This document shows positions 1 to 5,564 of a DNA stretch of 6,912 bases, in pieces. Position 1 is the first letter of the stretch. Each line of letters starts with the position of its first letter. The position numbers were made by a program, and so were the translations under genes. Source of the stretch: Bacteroidota bacterium (GTDB taxonomy: Bacteria > Bacteroidota > Ignavibacteria > SZUA-365 > JAADGX01); the NCBI GenBank assembly GCA_024276335.1, contig JAJRXL010000288.1, positions 1 through 6,912 on the forward strand, read 5' to 3'. The notes under the pieces were generated by a model. It was not told the origin of the DNA and ran no database searches. It saw only the letters and a program-made list of their open reading frames with translations.

Positions 1-798
1 AAACGGAGGATAAAGCTCATCCTGGAGTACGACGGCTCCAGGTATGCGGGGTGGCAGGTGCAGCCGAATGCCTTGACCGTTCAGGAAGTCGTGGAGTCGG
101 CTGCATCACGGATTCTCCGGCACGAGGTCAAGGTCGTAGGAGCGGGGCGGACGGATGCGGGCGTCCACGCTCGTGGAATGTGTGCGCACTTCGATACTGA
201 TTCCGAGATGACGGCAAACCGGATGGTGCGTGGGATCAATGCGGTCCTTCCGGGAGATGTCGCAATTATCGCCGGGGAGGATGTCAGTGATTCATTTCAT
301 GCGAGGTACTCCGCATCGTCGCGCGAGTATTCGTACTCGATCGTGTTCGGTCGTCACCCGCTTCGACGCGCATATGCATGGGAACTCTATCAGTCGCTCG
401 ACAACGGGGCCATGCGTGAAGTCGCTCGGTTGTTCGAAGGAACGAGGGATTTCTTCAGCTTTTCGAAGGAGAGGGAAGGCGTACGTCATTACTATTGCCA
501 CGTGTTCGATGCAAGAGTTGAAAAAGCGGAAGAAGGTATCGTTTTTCACGTTCGCGCGAATCGCTTCCTCTACGGGATGGTACGCGCCCTCGTTGGAACC
601 CTCGTGGACGTGGGAAGAAAGAAGCGACCGCCGGAGGACGTCGAACTGCTCCTGCTTCAACACGATCGGAGCCTGTGCAGCGCTCTTGCGCCTGCCCGCG
701 GCCTGGTTTTCGAGTCGGTTCGGTATGATGAAAGTGAGTACGCATTGGTGGAATCACGCTATCGTGAGATGGGGATCGGCAGTGATGAAAATGAATGA
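1..798 (+). CDS. truA: tRNA pseudouridine(38-40) synthase TruA, 5'-truncated by window edge
   Basis: This enzyme isomerises uridines 38-40 in the anticodon stem of tRNAs to pseudouridine. The frame is already open at base 1 and reads KRRIKLILEYDGSRYAGWQ, the usual TruA N-terminus, so the true start lies only a few codons upstream of the window. The catalytic motif GRTDAGVHA is present, with the nucleophilic Asp encoded at 154-156. Further family landmarks are EYSYSI in the middle, NRFLYGMVRALVGTLVDVG in the C-terminal half, and LAPARGL near the end. The visible 265 residues match the usual family length. The frame ends at TGA (796-798), about 20 residues beyond the last conserved block, so this tail is probably lineage-specific. 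No gene follows closely, so truA probably ends its transcription unit or stands apart from gltX. The assignment is secure; only the start is missing. Confidence 0.96.
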   Translation, partial: KRRIKLILEYDGSRYAGWQVQPNALTVQEVVESAASRILRHEVKVVGAGRTDAGVHARGMCAHFDTDSEMTANRMVRGINAVLPGDVAIIAGEDVSDSFHARYSASSREYSYSIVFGRHPLRRAYAWELYQSLDNGAMREVARLFEGTRDFFSFSKEREGVRHYYCHVFDARVEKAEEGIVFHVRANRFLYGMVRALVGTLVDVGRKKRPPEDVELLLLQHDRSLCSALAPARGLVFESVRYDESEYALVESRYREMGIGSDENE

Positions 799-1183
799 CA
801 AGGGACGGAATGAAAATCGAATCGTGGAACTGAACGCTGTTCATTATCGATGCCGTTGTGTCGGTAGCGGTGAAAAGGGCCCTGTCACTTTTCTTCGTAC
901 GCGATGCATGGAGTTGCGCGCGGATGGCAAACCGTCACAAGGTTCGCGTTCTTCAGTATTTCGATTGGTTTTGTACCCAATATCTTCGGGTGTATTTTTC
1001 GGCATGGCACGGGAACGTTCTGGCCGCTCTCCACGCAGAGGCTGAAGGCAGTGTCGCAGACGTTCGTTCGGTTGGCGAGCCCGTGGAACATGTAGTATTT
1101 ACAAACGACTTTATCTGTTAGAGTAATAAACGCACGCTATCTTTACCCTGGCAGGAGAGCATTGGGAGTTCGAAAAGAAAAGT
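799..1183. other. 385-base intergenic region between truA and gltX, no convincing gene
   Basis: No recognisable protein or RNA gene is visible here. Two short overlapping open frames exist, 858-1121 on + (87 codons from GTG) and 885-1091 on - (68 codons), but neither resembles a known family, has a good ribosome site, or avoids the other. A weak dyad at 872-893 (GAAAAG paired with CTTTTC, 10-base loop containing GGGCCC) lies after truA, but it has no T-tract and I do not call it a terminator. I looked for tRNA T-loops, SRP RNA, RNase P RNA, tmRNA and T-box signatures and saw none. The last 60 bases or so are AT-richer and hold the candidate gltX promoter. The region could hold a decayed gene, an unrecognised small RNA, or a long leader. 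Confidence 0.6.
1138..1145 (+). promoter_or_regulatory. Candidate -7 element (TATCTTTA) upstream of gltX
   Basis: The octamer TATCTTTA lies 38 bases before the gltX ATG. It differs only at the last base from the TAnnTTTG -7 consensus known for Bacteroidetes promoters. The identical octamer occurs 37 bases before the asnS ATG at the other end of the window. A matching -33 TTTG-type element is not obvious; TGTT at 1116-1119 is the nearest candidate. Transcription would start near 1150 and give a leader of about 33 bases. The call rests on the shared octamer and its conserved distance, not on experimental data. Confidence 0.45.
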
Positions 1184-2407
1184 ATGTTTAACTCGATCGT
1201 TGTTCGTTTTGCGCCTAGTCCTACGGGGTATCTTCATGTAGGGGGGGCACGTACGGCTATTTTCAACTGGTTATTTGCTCGCAGTACCGGCGGCAAGTTC
1301 CTGCTCCGGATCGAGGATACGGACAAGGAGCGCTCGAGCGAAGAGATGGTACGGGCAATACTCGATGGCCTGAAGTGGCTGGGATTGGACTGGGACGAAC
1401 CGCCGATGCGGCAATCAAACCGGAGCGCACGTCACCGCGCGGAATGCCTGCGCCTCTTGGAATCGGGGCATGCGTATTGGTGCCGTTGCTCGGCGCAGGA
1501 AGTCGAGGAGCGAAGAACGCAGCTGTGGGATCGGGGGGTGGCTTACCGGTGCCCGGAATTGTGCAGGAATTCGCTCTCCACACAAGCGCCGGATGAAAAT
1601 GCCGTGCTTCGTTTCAAGGTCCCTGAAGGCAAGACTCATTTTAACGACATCGTCCACGATGCCATCACCTTTGAGAACAGCGAGATCGAAGATTTCGTCC
1701 TGCTGCGTAGTGACGGCACCCCGGTTTATAACGTGGCGGTCGTGGTTGACGATCACGACATGGATATCACCCACATCCTCCGCGGGGATGATCACCTCTC
1801 CAATACTCCAAAACAGATACAGTTGTACCGGGCGCTAGGATACGATGTACCGCAATTCGGGCATCTGCCGTTGATCCTGGGGCCGGATAAGAAACGATTA
1901 TCCAAGCGACATGGGGCGACGGCCATCGGGGAGTACCAGATGCGGGGGTATCTTCCCTCGGCGCTCGTGAATTACCTCGCTTTACTCGGATGGTCGCCGG
2001 GAGGTGACCGTGAAATCATGACACTTGACGAGCTCATCGAGGCATTTGATATCCGGCGGGTCCTGAAGAAAAGCGCGGTGTTCGACGAAGAAAAACTTCG
2101 CTGGATTAACGGCCAGCACATTCGCCGTCTTTCTATTTCCGAGTTGATGGAAAGGTTGCGCCCTTATATCGATGGTGACGTGCCGGGTGCCGACAACGGT
2201 TATCTCGAGCGTGTCGTCCGACTTATGCAGGAACGTATGACCGTTTTGCCCGACTTGTTCAACGAAGGTTGGTTCTTTTTCAAGGACCCGGAATCGTACG
2301 ATGAAAAAGGCGTGAAGAAACATTGGAAGCCCCAGGTTCCCGTTATGGTGGAAGAGATATTGGCGGAGCTAGAAAAATGCGACTTCACCGCGGCCTCGGT
2401 CGAATGA
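1184..2407 (+). CDS. gltX: Glutamyl-tRNA synthetase GltX, ORF closed by an in-frame TGA at codon 408
   Basis: This class I aminoacyl-tRNA synthetase charges tRNA-Glu with glutamate. The N-terminus carries FAPSPTG followed by HVGGARTA (residues 18-25), the class I HIGH-type signature. The KMSKS counterpart is KRLSKRHG at residues 237-244. A CRC pair followed by AYRCPELCR, about 25 residues later, resembles the zinc-binding insertion of many GluRS proteins. RGDDHLSNTPKQ and PLILGPDKK are also typical. ATG 1184 is chosen because the frame has no upstream start nearby and FAPSPTG then falls near residue 9, as usual; the ribosome site is weak (GGGAG at 1164-1168). The oddity is the end: 407 residues is short for a family of about 470-500, and the missing C-terminus lies in the same frame right after the TGA. 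Translation only to this stop would lose the final part of the anticodon-binding domain. TGA is used as an ordinary stop by other genes here. Identity is certain; integrity is not. Confidence 0.95.
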   Translation: MFNSIVVRFAPSPTGYLHVGGARTAIFNWLFARSTGGKFLLRIEDTDKERSSEEMVRAILDGLKWLGLDWDEPPMRQSNRSARHRAECLRLLESGHAYWCRCSAQEVEERRTQLWDRGVAYRCPELCRNSLSTQAPDENAVLRFKVPEGKTHFNDIVHDAITFENSEIEDFVLLRSDGTPVYNVAVVVDDHDMDITHILRGDDHLSNTPKQIQLYRALGYDVPQFGHLPLILGPDKKRLSKRHGATAIGEYQMRGYLPSALVNYLALLGWSPGGDREIMTLDELIEAFDIRRVLKKSAVFDEEKLRWINGQHIRRLSISELMERLRPYIDGDVPGADNGYLERVVRLMQERMTVLPDLFNEGWFFFKDPESYDEKGVKKHWKPQVPVMVEEILAELEKCDFTAASVE

Positions 2408-2611
2408 GTGATTCGGTCGTATGCCGAACGCCAGGGTGTATCCGCGGGAAAAGTTATTCATCCACTGCGACTGGCCATAACCGGTCGCACGGCATCGCCG
2501 GGCCTGTTCGAGACCATGGAATTGCTGGGAAAGGAAATCGTTCTGCGTCGCTTGCGGAAGGCCCTCAATGCGTTGCCACGTGCACCGGAAAAAACGACAA
2601 TAAATACGTAA
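2408..2611 (+). pseudogene. gltX: C-terminal portion of GltX, in frame after the TGA at 2405-2407
   Basis: These 67 codons continue the gltX frame without any shift and encode the expected end of the anticodon-binding domain. GVSAGKVIHPLRLAITG is followed by TASPGLFETMELLGKE and VLRRL, the usual C-terminal signature of bacterial GluRS. Counting the TGA as one residue gives a 475-residue protein, the usual family length, and the spacing between the residues before and after the stop looks normal, so one codon was replaced and nothing inserted or deleted. The segment ends at TAA (2609-2611), seven bases before folB. A GTG directly follows the TGA (2408-2410) and could in principle restart translation, but no Shine-Dalgarno precedes it. 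Alternatives are readthrough of one polypeptide, a nonsense mutation in gltX, or a base-calling error; without other copies these cannot be told apart. The lack of further damage argues against an old pseudogene. Confidence 0.85.
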
Positions 2612-2618
2612 GCACGAA

Positions 2619-2987
2619 ATGAAAAAGAAGAATATCATACGATTAAATAACGCCATATTTTACGGGTATCATGGGAACGAGCACGGGGAGGAAGCGCTCG
2701 GCGGCAAATACCATATCGATGTCGAGATAGAAACGGACTTCAAGGCTGCGACGGAAACGGATAAGCTGGACGATACAATCAATTACGAAAGCGTCTATCG
2801 ACACGTGCAACACCTGGTGACGGAACACAGGTTTTACCTTATTGAAACGCTGGCCCAACGCATTGTCAAGGTTCTTCTGGACAAGTTCCCGCGTGTTCAG
2901 TCCATCACAGTTCGTGTCCGAAAGCCGGGAGCACCGATACACGGCGTGGTGGACAACGTCGAAGTCGAGATTGCGGAGGACCGGTGA
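2619..2987 (+). CDS. folB: Dihydroneopterin aldolase FolB
   Basis: FolB cleaves 7,8-dihydroneopterin to 6-hydroxymethyl-7,8-dihydropterin and glycolaldehyde in cytoplasmic folate synthesis. The 122-residue length is normal. Family landmarks appear in order: FYGYHG (14-19), a Glu-rich turn with E24 as the likely pterin-site acid, DTINY (52-56), LIETLAQRI (74-82), and RKPGAPIHGVVDNVEVEI (101-118). Y56, E76 and K102 fit the active-site positions described for the Staphylococcus aureus enzyme, shifted by two. The ATG start gives the standard N-terminus; no Shine-Dalgarno is visible. The gene starts seven bases after the gltX TAA and its stop overlaps the start of folK, whose product uses the FolB product, so the two are very probably co-translated. 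Nothing is unusual in the sequence. Confidence 0.96.
   Translation: MKKKNIIRLNNAIFYGYHGNEHGEEALGGKYHIDVEIETDFKAATETDKLDDTINYESVYRHVQHLVTEHRFYLIETLAQRIVKVLLDKFPRVQSITVRVRKPGAPIHGVVDNVEVEIAEDR
2975..2979 (+). promoter_or_regulatory. Ribosome binding site GGAGG for folK, inside folB
   Basis: GGAGG lies four bases before the folK GTG at 2984 and within the last codons of folB. It supports the GTG start. The spacing is a little short but workable, and the overlapping GTGA junction suggests translational coupling. Most other starts in the window (folB, the deoxynucleoside kinase, asnS) have no such sequence. Confidence 0.6.
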
Positions 2988-3514
2988 GTACGGTTATTGC
3001 ATATCTGGGGCTCGGTTCCAATCTCGGTTCGCGCGAACGTAACCTTGAAGACGCCGTGGAGAAGATGCAGGAATGCGGATGCCAAGTGACACGTTGTTCT
3101 TCAGTATTCGAAACGGAGCCCTGGGGCGTAGATCCCGACCAGCCGTTATATTTGAACGCCGTTGTAGAAATCCGAACGAGTGAAGGAATCAACGACCTGA
3201 TGGTGCGGTTGCAATCCATCGAGCACGCCATGGGGCGGGGGGGAAGAAGTTCCAATGAGCCACGCGTGATTGATATTGATGTGTTGATTTTCGGCGATGC
3301 TGTTTTCCATAATGGCATCGTCACGGTTCCGCATCCACGATTGGAGCATCGCAGGTTCGTCCTGGAACCATTGAGCGAATTGGCGCCGGATTTCTTGCAT
3401 CCCGTTCTGAAAGTGCCCGTCAGGACACTACTTCAACAATGCCCGGATACGAAGAGAGTTGTTCGCACAGGTTTTCTCTTACAACACGCATCGATAATCC
3501 ATGGTAATTCCTGA
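2984..3514 (+). CDS. folK: 6-hydroxymethyl-7,8-dihydropterin pyrophosphokinase (HPPK) FolK
   Basis: HPPK transfers pyrophosphate from ATP to 6-hydroxymethyl-dihydropterin, the step after FolB and before dihydropteroate synthase. The 176-residue protein shows YLGLGSNLGSRERNL (7-21), SSVFETEPWG (39-48), DQPLYLNAVVEI (52-63), then PRVIDIDVLIFG (93-104) with D97 and D99 as the paired Mg-binding aspartates, and PHPRLEHRRFVLEPL further on. The GTG start overlaps the folB stop by four bases (GTGA) and puts the YLGLGSNLG block at the normal distance from the N-terminus. In the catalytic loop the sequence is MGRGGRSS, encoded over a run of seven G (3237-3243), where relatives often carry a second basic residue; the first Arg is kept. 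The 3' end overlaps the next gene by 14 bases, so the order folB-folK-kinase is a tightly coupled cluster. Confidence 0.96.
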   Translation: MSTVIAYLGLGSNLGSRERNLEDAVEKMQECGCQVTRCSSVFETEPWGVDPDQPLYLNAVVEIRTSEGINDLMVRLQSIEHAMGRGGRSSNEPRVIDIDVLIFGDAVFHNGIVTVPHPRLEHRRFVLEPLSELAPDFLHPVLKVPVRTLLQQCPDTKRVVRTGFLLQHASIIHGNS

Positions 3515-4175
3515 ATCGAATATTCGATACATTGCCATTGAGGGTGTCATTGGGGCGGGGAAAACAAGCCTTGCACGCCTTCTCCGGCGAGAAATCGGCG
3601 GGCAGTTGATCCTGGAAAAATTCGAGGAGAACCCCTTCCTTGAACGGTTTTACCAGGACCCCCGGCGGTACGCATTCCAAACCCAGATTTTCTTCCTGGT
3701 CACCCGTTTCAAACAGCTTCAACAAGTTTTGCAGCCCTCTCTGTTCGATGATTTCATTATCGCTGATTATACGTTCGACAAGGATCGTATTTTCGCCGAC
3801 CTCAATCTCAATCCCGATGAGATGGCCCTGTATAATATGGTTGCGTCACAACTTCAGAAATCGCTTGTTACACCTGACCTCGTCGTTTACCTCCAGAGCA
3901 GTGTTGACCGGTTGATGGAGAATATCGCGAAACGCGGTCGCTCTTTCGAGCATAACATCAGCCGTGAATACATCGAGTCGCTGAACGAAGCCTACAATTA
4001 CTATTTCTTTCGCTACAAGGCGTCACCGTTGCTTATTGTAAAGGCGACGGATATCGATTTCGTGGAGAACGAGCGTCACCTGGAGGATTTAATCCAAGCC
4101 ATTATGAGGCCGAACCGGGTTGCGATGGAATACTTCTCGCCGCTCGGCGATTTTGGTCTTTCCGGAGAGGGGTAG
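3501..4175 (+). CDS. Deoxynucleoside kinase (dNK/dGK/dAK family)
   Basis: Enzymes of this family phosphorylate deoxynucleosides to monophosphates in the salvage of DNA precursors. A Walker A loop, EGVIGAGKTSL, sits at residues 14-24. It is followed by EKFEENPFLERFYQDP (39-54), YAFQTQIFFL (57-66), the ADYTFDKDRIFA segment (89-99, corresponding to the substrate-site region), and an arginine-bearing lid KRGRSFE (144-150). The 224-residue length is usual for bacterial members. The ATG overlaps the end of folK by 14 bases in another frame; this start is chosen because the P-loop then lies 14 residues in, as expected, and no Shine-Dalgarno is seen. A tail of about 20 residues beyond RPNRVAMEYF is less conserved. 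Pairing of this kinase with folK is, as I recall, common in Bacteroidetes and Chlorobi. Whether the preferred substrate is deoxyadenosine, deoxyguanosine or broader cannot be read from the sequence. Confidence 0.92.
   Translation: MVIPESNIRYIAIEGVIGAGKTSLARLLRREIGGQLILEKFEENPFLERFYQDPRRYAFQTQIFFLVTRFKQLQQVLQPSLFDDFIIADYTFDKDRIFADLNLNPDEMALYNMVASQLQKSLVTPDLVVYLQSSVDRLMENIAKRGRSFEHNISREYIESLNEAYNYYFFRYKASPLLIVKATDIDFVENERHLEDLIQAIMRPNRVAMEYFSPLGDFGLSGEG
4164..4172 (+). promoter_or_regulatory. Strong purine-rich ribosome binding site for the small membrane protein
   Basis: GGAGAGGGG ends six bases before the ATG at 4179, and overlaps the last codons of the kinase gene. It is the best Shine-Dalgarno-like sequence of the window, and it supports this short frame as a real, translated gene. 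Confidence 0.55.
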
Positions 4176-4178
4176 CCG

Positions 4179-4379
4179 ATGTTTTTTCGCGTTCTCTTAT
4201 GGGGTATCCTCCTGTACATGGTGTACAAGTTAATGAAACGATTCTTCGGGGCATTCGTGAGGATGTTTGAAAAAAAGGAAGAAGAGGCGCCGGTCAAGGG
4301 GAAACCGAGAAAAAAGAAGCTCGAGCTGGACGAAAACATTAAGGACGCCGAGTTTACCGATCTGGACGAAGAGGACTGA
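4179..4379 (+). CDS. Small single-pass membrane protein of unknown function, 66 residues
   Basis: I do not recognise a named family with certainty. Residues 2-18 are hydrophobic and aromatic (FFRVLLWGILLYMVYKL) and form one likely membrane helix. They are followed by an amphipathic basic stretch to about residue 30, a highly charged linker rich in Lys and Glu, a KPRKKK cluster near 43-48, and an acidic C-terminus with IKDAEF at residues 54-59 and a run of Asp and Glu. The layout recalls short DUF4834-like proteins of Bacteroidetes and similar small proteins ending in a DAEF motif; that link is from memory. The gene lies three bases after the kinase stop and six bases before the glycosyltransferase start and has a good ribosome site, so it is a real operon member. 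The tail would face the cytoplasm if the basic residues follow the positive-inside rule. A role with the neighbouring glycosyltransferase is possible but unproven. Confidence 0.8.
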   Translation: MFFRVLLWGILLYMVYKLMKRFFGAFVRMFEKKEEEAPVKGKPRKKKLELDENIKDAEFTDLDEED

Positions 4380-4385
4380 GACATC

Positions 4386-5519
4386 GTGCCGTACAAGCCG
4401 CCCGGTTTTTTCAGACGCATCGTTATTGCAATCGAGCGATTCCTGAAGTGGATCCTTTTCAGCATCGTGCACATCGTCGTTCACTCCCGGGTAATGACAG
4501 CAGTCAGCCTCGACCAATGCAAGGCCATACTTGTGGTCAGGCAGCATAACCAGATAGGGGACCTTCTCTGTGCAACCCCCTTGTTTCGCGCTCTCCGAGA
4601 GGCCTATCCAGAGGCTCATATCACGGTGTTGCTTCGTCCCCTGACTGCGGAGGTGCTCCGGGGAACCGATCTCATTGACGAGATCCTGGTTTTTGACAAG
4701 CAGGCATATTGGCGTAATCCCGGCCGGGTACTTGGATTTCTTCGTTTGCTGTGGAAACGGAAATACGACCTCGTACTGGTGCCGGTGACCGTTTCCCTTT
4801 CCACGACAAGCGATTTCCTGGCCTGGCTTTCGCGTTCCCGAACCCGTATAGGTCCAGCTTCTTTGAACGGCGTCCGGAACTTGACGCATTACATGCATAA
4901 TGTCCGCGTCCCATTGGACTGGCGTGATGAGCCATTAACGCATCAGACGGCAAGGAACCTGGCGATTGTGAAACCTCTCGCCCTTGACAAGACTTCTCGT
5001 GAATTGGTTTTGTCGCTAAGTGCGGAAGAGCGTGAAAAAGGACGCAAGATGGTGACGGAAGCCGCAGGGAATCACAGGATGGTTATCGGTTTCCATCCCG
5101 GTGCAGCAAAGGCGGCCAATATGTGGGATGCTCTGCGATTCGCCGAATTAGCCAACCGGTGTGCGGAAATTCTGGATGCGTTTCTTCTCATTACCGCTGG
5201 CCCCCACGACGATCTTCCCCTCCACGAAATGACGATCAATGTTCCCAACGATAAGCTTGTGTTGAAGAATTATCCTCTCCGTGAAGTGGCCGCGGCCATT
5301 CGGTGCTGCGCAGTGTTCGTTACCAACGACACCGGTATTATGCACCTCGCGGCAGCAGTGGGAACGCCCACGCTTTCGCTTTTTGGTCCAACAGACCCTG
5401 CCCAATGGGCGCCTCCGGGGGAGCGGCATCGTTTTATCGTTGGGAAGAATGGCGATATCAGTTCTATCACCGTGGATAAAGTGTGGGAAGCCCTTAATAA
5501 AATGTTACGCGCTGCATAG
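4386..5519 (+). CDS. Glycosyltransferase family 9 protein (heptosyltransferase-like) with N-terminal membrane segment
   Basis: GT9 enzymes are GT-B-fold transferases that add ADP-heptose or related sugars to lipopolysaccharide core or other surface glycans on the cytoplasmic face of the inner membrane. The N-terminal Rossmann half begins at about residue 46 with AILVVRQHNQIGDLLCATPL, in which H54, G58 and D59 mark the acceptor-site loop, and continues with YPEAHITVLL. The C-terminal half has FHPGAAKAANMW (about 236-247) and the nucleotide-sugar signature TNDTGIMHLAAAVGTPTLSL followed by FGPTDPAQWAP (about 313-343). About 45 extra residues precede the first strand; these are basic and hydrophobic (residues 8-32) and may anchor the enzyme to the membrane. 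The GTG start keeps a gap of six bases to the previous gene; an internal start would drop the hydrophobic segment. Donor and acceptor cannot be read from the sequence. Presence of the family fits a Gram-negative cell envelope. Confidence 0.9.
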   Translation: MPYKPPGFFRRIVIAIERFLKWILFSIVHIVVHSRVMTAVSLDQCKAILVVRQHNQIGDLLCATPLFRALREAYPEAHITVLLRPLTAEVLRGTDLIDEILVFDKQAYWRNPGRVLGFLRLLWKRKYDLVLVPVTVSLSTTSDFLAWLSRSRTRIGPASLNGVRNLTHYMHNVRVPLDWRDEPLTHQTARNLAIVKPLALDKTSRELVLSLSAEEREKGRKMVTEAAGNHRMVIGFHPGAAKAANMWDALRFAELANRCAEILDAFLLITAGPHDDLPLHEMTINVPNDKLVLKNYPLREVAAAIRCCAVFVTNDTGIMHLAAAVGTPTLSLFGPTDPAQWAPPGERHRFIVGKNGDISSITVDKVWEALNKMLRAA

Positions 5520-5564
5520 TCGGTGTGGGCGGTGGATAATGTTAGCAACTGACCGGGGTTACCT

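Noticed and set aside
872..893. Intrinsic terminator after truA (GAAAAG/CTTTTC dyad)
   Set aside because: The stem is short and AT-rich, the loop is long, and no T-tract follows.
230..1045. Long + strand frame overlapping truA in another frame
   Set aside because: Its product is a low-complexity Arg/Ser-rich shadow of truA, which has the clear catalytic motifs.
885..1091. 68-codon - strand open frame in the same gap
   Set aside because: No recognisable motif or ribosome site; likely chance.
858..1121. 87-codon + strand open frame from GTG between truA and gltX
   Set aside because: No family resemblance, no ribosome site, Cys- and aromatic-rich odd composition, and it overlaps another open frame on the other strand. 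Treated as intergenic.
1098..1129. Sigma-70-type promoter TTTACA with TAATAA before gltX
   Set aside because: The spacer of about 20 bases is too long and the context favours the -7 octamer further down; kept only as a weak alternative.
799..1183. T-box or other riboswitch leader for gltX
   Set aside because: No T-box core sequence, no terminator/antiterminator pair and no recognised aptamer elements were visible.
2405..2407. Genome-wide recoding of TGA (to Trp or Gly) as the explanation of the gltX interruption
   Set aside because: truA, folB, folK, the 66-residue gene and the histidine-kinase-like gene all end naturally at TGA, so TGA works as a stop here.
2405..2428. Selenocysteine at the gltX TGA
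   Set aside because: GluRS has no known Sec or Cys site here, and the following hairpin is small and too close to the TGA for a usual bacterial SECIS element.
4230..4898. 222-codon - strand frame opposite the small membrane protein and the glycosyltransferase
   Set aside because: It is antisense to two well supported genes and shows no domain of its own.
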